Below, piece by piece: positions 19,079-27,661 of a stretch of DNA of 64,000 nucleotides. The notes beneath the pieces are model-generated. The model did not search any database and was not told where the DNA came from. It saw only the letters and a program-made list of their open reading frames with translations. Numbering within the stretch: the first letter of the stretch is position 1; each line of letters starts with the position of its first letter. The position numbers were made by a program, and so were the translations under genes. Source of the stretch: Bacteroidia bacterium (GTDB taxonomy: Bacteria; Bacteroidota; Bacteroidia; AKYH767-A; OLB10); NCBI GenBank assembly GCA_037045145.1, contig JBAOIA010000011.1:1488001-1552000 (forward strand), written 5' to 3'.

Positions 19079-19525
19079 ATGAAAAAAACAATTCTTCTTT
19101 CAGCATTAGCTATTGGTATGGCAACTGCTACATTTGCACAAGAGAAAGCAGTAGCTGTTCAGGCTGCTCCAGCTGAAAATAAAAATCAGGCTGACTTTAA
19201 ATTTGAAACTTTAGAGTACAACTACGGTACTATTAAACAAGGTGATAAGGTGAATTACACATTTAACTTTGTTAACACCGGCAAAGAGCCCTTAATCATT
19301 ACCAATGCACAAGGGTCATGTGGCTGTACTGTTCCTGAGTGGCCAAAAGAGCCAATTAAAAAGGGCGAAGCAGGCAAAATTCATGTTACTTTCAATTCAG
19401 CAGGTAAAATGGGTCTTCAGGATAAAACCATCACTATCACTTCTAATGCAAAAACCAGTCCTGTGGTTTTACATATAAAAGGAAATATTGAGGCTGCTCC
19501 TACTCAGGAAGCACCAAAGAATTAA
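19079..19525 (+). CDS. DUF1573 domain-containing exported protein (second of pair)
   Basis: A 148-residue paralogue of the upstream gene: signal peptide (MKKTILLSALAIGMATATFAQ) and one DUF1573 domain (YNYGTIKQGDKVNYTFNFVN, then GSCGCTVPEWPKEPIKKGE). The two differ most in the linkers and share the CGCTVPxWPKEPI core. It is followed by a strong terminator, so the two genes form one transcript. Confidence 0.9.
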   Translation: MKKTILLSALAIGMATATFAQEKAVAVQAAPAENKNQADFKFETLEYNYGTIKQGDKVNYTFNFVNTGKEPLIITNAQGSCGCTVPEWPKEPIKKGEAGKIHVTFNSAGKMGLQDKTITITSNAKTSPVVLHIKGNIEAAPTQEAPKN

Positions 19526-19555
19526 TTAAGGTTAAAAGATTAATTATAATTTTGC

Positions 19556-19591
19556 AGGGACGATTAGATTTAATCGTCCCTTATTTTTTTT
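19556..19591 (+). terminator. Strong rho-independent terminator after the DUF1573 pair
   Basis: AGGGACGATTA (19556-19566), loop GATT and TAATCGTCCCT (19571-19581) make a perfect 11-bp stem followed by TATTTTTTTT. Confidence 0.92.
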
Positions 19592-19616
19592 GTATGTAAT
19601 TAATATAAAAAACAGC

Positions 19617-20849
19617 ATGCCATCTATTTCAGAAAAAGGCAAACACATGCCGCCTTCGCCAATCAGAAAATTGGTGCCTTATGCCGATCAAGCCAAAGCA
19701 GAAGGTAAAAAAATTTATCACCTCAATATTGGTCAGCCTGATATAGAATCCCCAAAGGTGATGCTTGATGCAATAAGAAATATTGACCTGAAGGTTATTG
19801 AGTACAGCCATTCTGCCGGTATAGAATCGTACAGAAGAAAGTTGATTTCTTATTATAAGAAGTATAATATCAATATCAATTTTGAGGACATTATAATTAC
19901 TACAGGTGGTTCAGAAGCCATAGAAATTGCTATGATGACTTGCCTTAACGAAGGTGATGAGATTATTATTCCTGAGCCGTTTTATGCCAATTATAACGGT
20001 TTTTCTACCCAGGCTGGAGTTACAGTTGTTCCTGTTTTTTCATCTATAAGAAACGGATTTGCACTTCCTCCACATGATGAGTTCGAAAAGGTCATTACAC
20101 CACGTACAAAGGCCATTATGATTTGCAACCCAAGTAATCCAACAGGTCACTTGTATTCAAAAGAAGAGCTGGAAAGTTTACGTGACCTTGCTTTGAAACA
20201 TGATTTGTATCTTTTTGCAGACGAAGTTTATAGGGAATTTTGTTATGATAACAACAGTTATTTCTCAATCATGCATCTTGAAGGGCTAAATGAGAATATA
20301 ATTTTGTTAGATTCCATAAGTAAACGTTATAGTGCCTGCGGTGCACGAATTGGTGCCATGATTTCAAAGAATAAAAAAGTCATGAGTACTGCAATGAAGT
20401 TTGCGCAAGCCAGATTAAGCCCGCCTACGTTTGGGCAAATAGCAGCAGAAGCAGCAATAGATACGCCTCAGGAATATTTTGATAATGTAAAGGCAGAGTA
20501 TGTGGCAAGAAGAAATTTTGTTGTGGAGCAATTGAATAGTATGCCGGGTGTGTATTGTGCCAAACCAAGTGGCGCGTTTTATTGTATGGCTGAATTGCCG
20601 ATTGATGATTCAGATACTTTTTGCCAGTGGTTGCTCGAAAAGTTTTCATATCAGGGGCAGACCGTAATGTTGGCACCTGCTACTGGTTTTTACAGCCATG
20701 CCGAGCTGGGAAAAAAAGAAGTTAGAATAGCCTATGTACTTAATCTGGACGATTTGAAAAATGCTATGATATGTTTAAAAGAGGCGTTAAAAATTTATCC
20801 AGGCAGAGTAGAAAATATTTTAAATAATACAATAATTAGTCAGGGCTGA
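19617..20849 (+). CDS. Pyridoxal-phosphate-dependent aminotransferase (class I/II)
   Basis: A 410-residue fold-type I aminotransferase. Visible are YHLNIGQPDIESPK, the TTGGSEAIEIAM cofactor-phosphate region, CNPSNPTGHLYS, FADEVYREF and the PLP-lysine segment DSISKRYSACGARIGAM. A C-terminal small domain ends in RIAYVLNLDDLKNAM. The best guess is an aspartate/aromatic aminotransferase-like enzyme; the amino donor cannot be read. The start is the ATG at 19617 (MPSISEKGKHMPPSPIRKL), because the upstream in-frame codons lie in the terminator tail of the previous operon. Confidence 0.92.
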   Translation: MPSISEKGKHMPPSPIRKLVPYADQAKAEGKKIYHLNIGQPDIESPKVMLDAIRNIDLKVIEYSHSAGIESYRRKLISYYKKYNININFEDIIITTGGSEAIEIAMMTCLNEGDEIIIPEPFYANYNGFSTQAGVTVVPVFSSIRNGFALPPHDEFEKVITPRTKAIMICNPSNPTGHLYSKEELESLRDLALKHDLYLFADEVYREFCYDNNSYFSIMHLEGLNENIILLDSISKRYSACGARIGAMISKNKKVMSTAMKFAQARLSPPTFGQIAAEAAIDTPQEYFDNVKAEYVARRNFVVEQLNSMPGVYCAKPSGAFYCMAELPIDDSDTFCQWLLEKFSYQGQTVMLAPATGFYSHAELGKKEVRIAYVLNLDDLKNAMICLKEALKIYPGRVENILNNTIISQG

Positions 20850-20920
20850 CACATGTGATATTGTTCTGATGTAATCAAATGCAAAAACACTGTATTAAAA
20901 CGGAAGAGTTTTAGCGGAAG

Positions 20921-21511
20921 TCATAATTGACTTAATAAGTGTCTTATAGATTCATACGAGAATTTCATAGCGGCATTTACTTCTTCTTTTGTCATCCATT
21001 TAACTTCAGTGATGTTTTCCTCTGTTTGTGGCAAGAGCGTTGTTGCAGATGATGCTATCATTTTAAACCAATAAGTTCTCTTTAAAATATACTCTCCATC
21101 GTGTTGATAAATATGATAGGTGTCTGGTAGCGGCTTAATAATTTCAAGATTACAAACACCAGTCTCCTCACATACTTCACGCGTAGCTGTAGATTCAGGC
21201 AATTCTCCATCTTCCATTTTTCCTTTAGGTAAATCCCATTTGCCTAACCTATGGATAAGAAGCATCTTTTTTTCATGATTATAAACTACTCCGCCTGCAG
21301 CAAAAATGTTTGTAAACATTTTTGAAAATTCCCTCACGCCTGTTTCGATATTGTCGCACAACAGAGCAATTTCTTTACTCTTCAAATCTGAAAGAATTTC
21401 ACTAAGGGTATCTTTGTTGATACTGTTTTCGAATTTTATAACATCACCTGAAAAATTATGGGCATTGTTGACGAATTGAAAAATTTTATTGCCTGCAAAT
21501 ATTTTAATCAC
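20921..21511 (-). CDS. NUDIX hydrolase
   Basis: A 196-residue protein. The Nudix box is intact: GKMEDGELPESTATREVCEETGV splits as G-x5-E-x7-REV-x-EE-x-GV. It is preceded by AAGGVVYNHEKKMLLIHRLG and DLPKGK, so residues ~70-190 are the Nudix domain, with an extra ~65-residue N-terminal region. Substrate unknown (nucleotide-sugar or diphosphate derivative). The only plausible start is a GTG at 21511; no in-frame ATG exists upstream. It is divergent from pyrE with 44 bp between the starts. Confidence 0.9.
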   Translation of the reverse strand: MIKIFAGNKIFQFVNNAHNFSGDVIKFENSINKDTLSEILSDLKSKEIALLCDNIETGVREFSKMFTNIFAAGGVVYNHEKKMLLIHRLGKWDLPKGKMEDGELPESTATREVCEETGVCNLEIIKPLPDTYHIYQHDGEYILKRTYWFKMIASSATTLLPQTEENITEVKWMTKEEVNAAMKFSYESIRHLLSQL

Positions 21512-21541
21512 GTTCGATTTTTTATTTTAAAAAATAACCAT

Positions 21542-21549
21542 TAGGTTTG
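21542..21549 (+). promoter_or_regulatory. Predicted -7 promoter element for pyrE, very close to the start codon
   Basis: TAGGTTTG, exact TAnnTTTG. The ATG of pyrE begins 7 nt after its last base, so the transcript would start at or next to the AUG. Confidence 0.5.
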
Positions 21550-21555
21550 TGCTGA

Positions 21556-22191
21556 ATGAAAGATGACACAGCTTCAAATATAGCGGAATTTTTATTGCAG
21601 ATAAAAGCAATAAAGCTTCAGCCTGACGAGCCTTTTACATGGGCATCGGGGTGGAAGTCGCCAATATATTGCGATAACAGAGTTGCTTTGTCAAATCCAA
21701 GAATCAGAACGTATATTCGTCAGGAACTGGTTAAAGCAATTGAGCGAAATTATGGACGCCCTGATGCTATAGCAGCAGTTGCTACCGGTGCAATTGCACA
21801 AGGTGCTTTGGTTTCAGAAAGCATGGGGCTGCCATTTATATATGTCAGACCTGAGCCTAAGCAGCATGGTGCCAAAAATCAAATTGAGGGCGATATATCC
21901 CAGATTCATTCTGTAGTAGTTGTTGAAGACCTTATTTCAACAGGCAAGAGTAGTCTCAATGCAGTTTTGGCACTGCGTAACAGTGGAATTATTGTAAAAG
22001 GAATGGTTTCCATTTTTAATTATGGTTTTGATGTTGCGAAAGAGAGTTTTAAAAACGCACAATGCCCTTTGTATTCTTTAAGCAATTATGATGTGATGAT
22101 TACAAAAGCATTACAGTCAAATTATATCAACGACAGCCAGTTAGAATCATTAAAGGATTGGAGAGAGCATCCTGATAATTGGAATAAATAA
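21556..22191 (+). CDS. pyrE: Orotate phosphoribosyltransferase
   Basis: A 211-residue type I phosphoribosyltransferase with the PRPP-binding motif VVVVEDLISTGKSS and the orotate/PRPP loop YVRPEPKQHGAKNQIEGD. FTWASGWKSPIYCDNR matches the family N-terminal signature. It converts orotate and PRPP to OMP in pyrimidine synthesis. The SRPBCC gene follows after 7 bp on the same strand, so the two are probably cotranscribed. Confidence 0.96.
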   Translation: MKDDTASNIAEFLLQIKAIKLQPDEPFTWASGWKSPIYCDNRVALSNPRIRTYIRQELVKAIERNYGRPDAIAAVATGAIAQGALVSESMGLPFIYVRPEPKQHGAKNQIEGDISQIHSVVVVEDLISTGKSSLNAVLALRNSGIIVKGMVSIFNYGFDVAKESFKNAQCPLYSLSNYDVMITKALQSNYINDSQLESLKDWREHPDNWNK

Positions 22192-22198
22192 TAAATGC

Positions 22199-22600
22199 AT
22201 GACAAGAATTGAAAGTGATGAGTGGGTAATTGACAAACCGGAAAATGAAGTGTTTGAGTTTTTAAGTAATTGTAACAACCTGCAACAATTAATGCCGGAA
22301 CAAGTAACAAACTGGCAAAGTACTGCTGATGAATGTAGTTTTACAATTGCAGGTATGGCAAGTCTGGGAATGGAAATCAAAGAAAGAAATCCGGGTCAGA
22401 ATATTCGTGTTGAACGAAAAGGAAAAGCGCCTTTCGATTTTGTGATGGACTATCAGATGCAATCTGTTGACGCTGGAAAAACAAAACTAAAAATTTCTTT
22501 TGATGCAGATTTGAACCCTATGTTGAAGATGATGGCAGAAAAACCATTGCGTAATTTTCTTAATACGCTTGCAGGGAATTATAAAAATTTGAATCAGTAA
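22199..22600 (+). CDS. SRPBCC (START-like) family protein
   Basis: A 133-residue protein with a single SRPBCC/polyketide-cyclase-like fold: an N-terminal strand (MTRIESDEWVID), a helix with PENEVFEFLSNCNNLQQLMP, alternating strands, and a long C-terminal helix (PLRNFLNTLAGNYKNL). The fold binds hydrophobic ligands, but no ligand or catalytic residue is recognisable. The gene is coupled to pyrE, a pairing common in Bacteroidota, and converges with the next gene at 15 bp. Confidence 0.8.
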   Translation: MTRIESDEWVIDKPENEVFEFLSNCNNLQQLMPEQVTNWQSTADECSFTIAGMASLGMEIKERNPGQNIRVERKGKAPFDFVMDYQMQSVDAGKTKLKISFDADLNPMLKMMAEKPLRNFLNTLAGNYKNLNQ

Positions 22601-22614
22601 TTTTCTAAAAAAAC

Positions 22615-23037
22615 TTAATTTGTGATACGCAATATTGTGCCATCATAAAAAGTAGCATACTGAACCAATGCATGTGTTGCAGGACCTTGTGAAATGCTTC
22701 CATCATAAATCATAAACTTTGAACCACAACAACTGTCATGTAATGTAAAGTTATCGCTCATTACAGTTACACCCTCACAACTGCTTTCTGCATCATAGGT
22801 GCAGGCACGTTCGTAGGCAACAAACTCGTTAATGCTTCGCCTGTAAATAATAATTCCCTTGTACCCTGCAGGATAATAAATGTAATTGCCTACTGCATTC
22901 AATTGGACTAATTGTGGGTCGTTTGCATAAAAAACCACATTTACATAGGCATAGGGAACTATGCCGTTTTCCTTTTTGCGGCAACCGGAAAACAAAAAAA
23001 TCAGTGTTGAAATTAGAATTATATTCTTTAAACGCAT
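22615..23037 (-). CDS. Rieske-like lipoprotein lacking the cluster histidines
   Basis: A 140-residue protein with a lipoprotein signal (LIFLFSGC, acylated Cys at ~19). The body follows the order of a small Rieske domain: YERACTY, then DSCCGSKFMIYDGSISQGPA and LVQY. The CxH and CxxH cluster motifs are not complete: ACTYDAESSC and DSCCGS offer cysteines, and the only nearby His lies in LHDSCC. I infer a Rieske-fold protein that probably does not bind a 2Fe-2S cluster and may instead form disulfides. The function is unknown. Confidence 0.7.
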   Translation of the reverse strand: MRLKNIILISTLIFLFSGCRKKENGIVPYAYVNVVFYANDPQLVQLNAVGNYIYYPAGYKGIIIYRRSINEFVAYERACTYDAESSCEGVTVMSDNFTLHDSCCGSKFMIYDGSISQGPATHALVQYATFYDGTILRITN

Positions 23038-23109
23038 TACTTTTGAAGTTAAACATCCAAAATTACAACATAATTGTTTTACTATCGTTAAAACTGAAGT
23101 TTAGATAAA

Positions 23110-23361
23110 ATGAAAAAGTTTCTGAAAAGATTTCTGATGTTACTAATGCTTTTGATAAGTACGTCTGTTGTATTTGCACAAAGCAAAGCATCTAAAGCAC
23201 AACGAAAGGCTGAAAAGAAAAAGGAATTGGAAAAGAAAAAAGTTGCAAGGGCAGAAGAGAAGGCGCGCAAACGCCATATGAGTATTCAAACTAAAGAGGT
23301 TCGCAAGCGTATGAAGAAAAATAAAAAGAAATCAGCACGCGAAACTTTCAGACGTGAATAA
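23110..23361 (+). CDS. Small exported Lys/Arg-rich protein
   Basis: An 83-residue protein: a signal peptide with hydrophobic core (FLMLLMLLISTSVVFAQ), then ~60 residues that are extremely basic and helix-prone (AEKKKELEKKKVARAEEKAR). I do not recognise a family. Such a mature peptide might bind nucleic acid, acidic glycans or the membrane, but that is speculation. It converges with smc at 13 bp. Confidence 0.65.
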   Translation: MKKFLKRFLMLLMLLISTSVVFAQSKASKAQRKAEKKKELEKKKVARAEEKARKRHMSIQTKEVRKRMKKNKKKSARETFRRE

Positions 23362-23374
23362 TTTTCTTGTCAAC

Positions 23375-26300
23375 TTACTCTGCTAAGGTTTCATCATACT
23401 CGCGTAAATCAACAGGGACAACTGCAGTAACACCAGGCTCATTCATGGTTATTCCATAAATAATATCGGTTGCAGCCATCGTTTTTTTGTTATGCGTGAT
23501 GATGATGAACTGTGAATCTTTAGAAAATTTCTTGATGATATTATTGAATTTATCAATGTTATTGTCATCGAGTGGTGCATCAACCTCATCGAAGATACAG
23601 AACGGTGCAGGTTTTACTAGATACAAACCAAAAAGTAAAGCTGTTGCTGTAAGTGTTCTTTCTCCTCCGGAAAGCTGTTGAATTGAAAGTGGCTTTTTAC
23701 CCTTAGGCTGTGCAATAATTTCAATATCTGATTCTAAAGGATTGTTGGTGTCTGCCAATATCATGTCACAATTGTCATCTGCAGTAAACAGCGATCTGAA
23801 AACATTGATAAAGTTATTGCGAACCTGGTTAAACACTTCACTGAATTTCTCTTTAGCAGAATTGTCAATTTCAGCAATGGTTTGAAGTAATGCATCTTTT
23901 GCTTTTTTCAAATCATCCTGCTCTTTTATTATGAAGTCATAACGTTCTTTAATTTCTTTAAACGAATCGAGAGCCATGGGGTTTATCGGTCCGAAGTTTT
24001 TCAACTGTCCACTTAGTTTCTCGTTTCTTGATTTTAAGTCTTCTTCATTCCACTCGGGGTTTGCTTCCTGCGAAACAATATCTTCTACTTCAAGCGAAAA
24101 TTCCACACTCAACCTTTCTTTCAATGAAGTCATTTTCAGATTTACATCGCTCACTTCATTATGTAAAGCATGCATCAGTTCATCTGCTATTTCACGCTTA
24201 CGTCTGGTCTCACCTATTTGTTTGTCAAACAAATCTATCTTTCCCTTAGCATCAAAATAATTTTTCTCGCTTTCTCCTAAACGACTTTCAAGCAGCACTT
24301 TTTCTTCAACTTGTGTTTTTAAGTCAGATTCGGAAGAATTACCTGCCTGTGCTGTATCATTTATTTGTTCGTGGAGTTGTTCAATTTCAGTTTTTATTTT
24401 TTCTACAGAAGACTTTAAACTAACTACCTGATTGTTTTTGTAGCCAATTTCACGAACGATATTTTGTACTTTGTTTTGTTGTTGAAGAAAGGTAATATTT
24501 TTTTGATTGAATGCATTGGAGGCATCCTGTGAAATTTTTTGTAGCTGACCCGATTGGTTTTGCTTTTCCCTTTGCTGGTCCGTAAGTTTTTGCAGATTTA
24601 TTTTCATCTCATCAAGCGACATATTGCCAAACTCGGGGGCATTATTTTTCTGTTCTTGTGTCAGCAGAAGTTCTTCTTGTAATTTCTGCAGATTCTTTTC
24701 ATTGCTCTCGCAATTTGAAGTGATGAAATCTTTTTTACTCAGCAGTGTATTGATGTTCAATACAGCCTTGCTTAATTCGCCTTCTGTAATGGATATTATT
24801 TTGTGATTTTCTGAAGCTTGTGTTTTTCCGGCCGATAGCAGTTCTTCCGTTTGTTGCAATTCAATCTTAAATACTTCAGTCTGTTGTTGATGCTGTTGTA
24901 TTTCTGTAGCTAACTTCTCAAGATGTTTTAGTCTTCCAGTTCGTTTGCCATCATAGCTTCCTACTGAGCCGCCACTAATAGAATAACGCTGTCTGTAAAA
25001 TTTTCCGTCAGGCGAAAGAATTATTTTTCCTTCAATTTCATTTTGATTTGCCTGTGCAGCAACATCGCTGTTTTGTGCAATATAAACATTTGCCAAAAGA
25101 TAATTCATCAGCGACTGATAGCGCCCATCATTTTCAATTACGGATGTTGCTACAATGCAACCATCAATTGGATGCGTTGATGCCTGATGATAATTTGTAA
25201 AAGCATCTAAAATAAAGAAGTGCGCACGACCTTTGCCTTCAGAATTTAGTTTGTTAAGTCCGTCCCAGGCTTGTTCGTTTGAATAAACAATAAAATGATT
25301 CAGGAATGGCTCTAAATAATTTTCTATTGCAATTTTATATTGCTCATCGCAATTAATAATGTCACTTAACAAAGGAATGTCTTTAAAGGAATCACTGTTT
25401 TTCTTTAAAAACTTAATTGATTCAGGAAAGCCTTCCATCTTTTCGGATAGATTTCTTGTCAATTGATATTCATTGTTTTTTACTTCATAGTTTCTGCGTT
25501 CGTCAGCAAGTTTTTCGCGAAGTTCTTTAACAGAGTTTTCATATTGGGCAATTTCAGAATCCAGTTGCAGATTTAATTGTTTCTTATCATGTGATTCTTT
25601 TTCTGCCTGATCTTTCTTTATGGCAAGCAAGGACAATTCACTTTCAAGAGTTTGAAGTGATGTTTTGTCTTTTTCAATCTGTTCACCCAATCGCTTTATT
25701 TGATCGTTTAGACTATTGATGCGCGTTTGTCTTACAGCAACAAATGTTTCATGATCATTAACAGATTGCCGAACCTGCAAAATATGAAGATTTAATTGTC
25801 GCAGTTCATCAACAGACTGGTCATAGTTTTTGCGCGATGCCTCTAATTCGCTTTTGAGCGATTGTATATTAATTTCTAATTCCTTGGTTTTGGTTTCTTC
25901 GTTTGTTCTGTCATTTTCAGATTGTTCAATTTGTTTCTCGATTTCTAAAGCCTGCGTATGCTCGCTGGAACTTTGTTTTTCTAATTGCAGCTTCTTTTCA
26001 TTCAGGTAATTTAATTTTTCAATACGCCCTTTATGCTCATTCTCATATTTATTAATCAGAAAAAGTTTCTCGTTCAGCAATTTTTGAACATCTCCTAAAA
26101 CTTGTTGGCGTTCTTCGCTTACAATCTTTATCTCACTTAGTTGTAGCTCTAAATTTTCTAATTGCTGGCCTAAGTTGTTTTTTTCTACAGATTGCTTTTG
26201 TTCTTTTTCTTTAAGTTCTTTAATAGTTGAAGTAAATTCACGCATTAAAAACCAGGCTAAAGCGGTCGAAACAACTTTGTATTCTTCCTTTAAACGATAA

Positions 26301-26944
26301 TATTTTTCAGTCTTTTTTGCCTGATATTCCAATTGTTTCAGGCTCTTTTCTATTTCAAAAAGTAAATCGTTGACCCGATTCAGGTCAGCATCTGTTTCTT
26401 CTAATTTCTGTAGGGTTTGTTTTTTGCGAATTTTGTATTTGGAGATTCCAGCGGCTTCTTCCAATAACATTTTAATCGTGTTATGACGATCGTTTATTAT
26501 ATCGTCAACCATTTTTAATTCAATAATTGAGTAGGTGTCGCTACCGATGCCTGTATTCAGAAATAAATCGGTAATATCTTTAAGTCGGCATGTAACACCA
26601 TTCAATAAATATTCACTGTCGCCCGAACGGTAGAGTCTTCTGGTTACACAAACGGTTGTAAATTCAACAGGTAATATTCCTTTGTCATTTACGAAGGTAA
26701 GGCTAACTTCTGCAAGGTTTGCAGGCTTACGTGTTTTTGTGCCGTTGAAAATTATGTTTTCCATTTTTTCAGAGCGCAGCATTCTCATTTTTTGTTCGCC
26801 CAGCACCCATCGCATGGCATCTACAACATTAGATTTACCAGACCCGTTTGGTCCTACAACAGAGGTAACTCCTTTGTCGAAGTGAATGATTACTCTGTCT
26901 CCAAAGCTTTTAAAGCCTTTTATTTCCAGACTGGAAAGACGCAT
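23375..26944 (-). CDS. smc: Chromosome segregation protein SMC
   Basis: An 1189-residue, full-length SMC ATPase. Walker A is GPNGSGKSNVVDAM near residue 32, the first long coiled coil runs ~165-500, the hinge is at ~515-660 (SDIINCDEQYKIAIENYLE; GGSVGSYDGKRTG), and a second coiled coil follows. The C-terminal head carries the signature LSGGERTLTATALLFG and Walker B CIFDEVDAPLDDNN. It dimerises and, with ScpA/ScpB (not in this window), organises and segregates the chromosome. Confidence 0.98.
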   Translation of the reverse strand: MRLSSLEIKGFKSFGDRVIIHFDKGVTSVVGPNGSGKSNVVDAMRWVLGEQKMRMLRSEKMENIIFNGTKTRKPANLAEVSLTFVNDKGILPVEFTTVCVTRRLYRSGDSEYLLNGVTCRLKDITDLFLNTGIGSDTYSIIELKMVDDIINDRHNTIKMLLEEAAGISKYKIRKKQTLQKLEETDADLNRVNDLLFEIEKSLKQLEYQAKKTEKYYRLKEEYKVVSTALAWFLMREFTSTIKELKEKEQKQSVEKNNLGQQLENLELQLSEIKIVSEERQQVLGDVQKLLNEKLFLINKYENEHKGRIEKLNYLNEKKLQLEKQSSSEHTQALEIEKQIEQSENDRTNEETKTKELEINIQSLKSELEASRKNYDQSVDELRQLNLHILQVRQSVNDHETFVAVRQTRINSLNDQIKRLGEQIEKDKTSLQTLESELSLLAIKKDQAEKESHDKKQLNLQLDSEIAQYENSVKELREKLADERRNYEVKNNEYQLTRNLSEKMEGFPESIKFLKKNSDSFKDIPLLSDIINCDEQYKIAIENYLEPFLNHFIVYSNEQAWDGLNKLNSEGKGRAHFFILDAFTNYHQASTHPIDGCIVATSVIENDGRYQSLMNYLLANVYIAQNSDVAAQANQNEIEGKIILSPDGKFYRQRYSISGGSVGSYDGKRTGRLKHLEKLATEIQQHQQQTEVFKIELQQTEELLSAGKTQASENHKIISITEGELSKAVLNINTLLSKKDFITSNCESNEKNLQKLQEELLLTQEQKNNAPEFGNMSLDEMKINLQKLTDQQREKQNQSGQLQKISQDASNAFNQKNITFLQQQNKVQNIVREIGYKNNQVVSLKSSVEKIKTEIEQLHEQINDTAQAGNSSESDLKTQVEEKVLLESRLGESEKNYFDAKGKIDLFDKQIGETRRKREIADELMHALHNEVSDVNLKMTSLKERLSVEFSLEVEDIVSQEANPEWNEEDLKSRNEKLSGQLKNFGPINPMALDSFKEIKERYDFIIKEQDDLKKAKDALLQTIAEIDNSAKEKFSEVFNQVRNNFINVFRSLFTADDNCDMILADTNNPLESDIEIIAQPKGKKPLSIQQLSGGERTLTATALLFGLYLVKPAPFCIFDEVDAPLDDNNIDKFNNIIKKFSKDSQFIIITHNKKTMAATDIIYGITMNEPGVTAVVPVDLREYDETLAE

Positions 26945-27072
26945 AAAGTGTAAATGATTTTAATTGGTTCTCAAATAAGCCTGCGAAGTTAAAAAAAAGC
27001 AAACGTTGACCTATTAAAACTTATTAACGGGCTGTTGGAAATTCTTTTTATACATAATTCAAAATTTAAAAA

Positions 27073-27080
27073 TATATTTG
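27073..27080 (+). promoter_or_regulatory. Predicted -7 promoter element upstream of the small membrane protein gene
   Basis: TATATTTG (exact TAnnTTTG). Its last base lies 5 nt before the ATG at 27086, so the transcript would be leaderless or the true start is slightly downstream. Confidence 0.35.
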
Positions 27081-27085
27081 ACCTC

Positions 27086-27514
27086 ATGGAATTTAAGATT
27101 ATCATCTATATCATCATTGGCATTGCCTGGTACGTTATTAATAACTACAAAAAAATTGCTGAAGAAAACAGGAAAAGGGTTTTTAACAAACCTGTTGTTT
27201 ATCCTACTGCCGACCAAACACAACCTGCACCTGTAAAAGAGAACGTCATCATTAAATCAACTAAAGAAAAACCTGTAATTAAGAAACGAAGTCTTAAACA
27301 AAATGTATTACCCCATAAAACCAGAAAACCTATTGCAATTCCGGATATTTCTTCATTGCAAAGTACCACTTTGTCTGCAAATTCAATACAAATTTCCGGA
27401 AATGAAGATTTGGAGAAAAAGTATTTCAATGATGTTATTCAAAACCGCGAATTGTTAAAAAAAGCGATTGTTTTTGGCGATTTAATTAACAAACCTTTAT
27501 GGGCAAAGTATTGA
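27086..27514 (+). CDS. Hypothetical single-pass membrane protein
   Basis: A 142-residue protein with an N-terminal transmembrane helix (FKIIIYIIIGIAWYVINNYK), then a basic, Pro/Lys-rich cytoplasmic linker (PVIKKRSLKQNVLPHKTRKP), ending in a short helical element (ELLKKAIVFGDLINKPLWAKY). The C-terminal motif resembles tails of small Bacteroidota proteins of unknown function. The ATG at 27086 places the helix at the N-terminus; the longer form adds only low-complexity residues. Confidence 0.65.
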   Translation: MEFKIIIYIIIGIAWYVINNYKKIAEENRKRVFNKPVVYPTADQTQPAPVKENVIIKSTKEKPVIKKRSLKQNVLPHKTRKPIAIPDISSLQSTTLSANSIQISGNEDLEKKYFNDVIQNRELLKKAIVFGDLINKPLWAKY

Positions 27515-27560
27515 AAATAAAATCGCTGCGCCATAATCCTGTCAATTTTTGAAATTCAAT

Positions 27561-27592
27561 TTGGAAGTTAAATTTTTTTATTCATACTTTTA
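27561..27592 (+). promoter_or_regulatory. Predicted promoter for the TonB receptor / surface protein / PorV operon
   Basis: TTG at 27561-27563 and TACTTTTA at 27585-27592 (one mismatch to TAnnTTTG), spacing 21 bp. The leader to the ATG at 27662 would be ~60 nt. Confidence 0.4.
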
Positions 27593-27661
27593 CGCACTAT
27601 TATTTTTAACAAAATCTTCACATTTATAATACAATAATCAGAAATTTAAATAGGTCAACCT

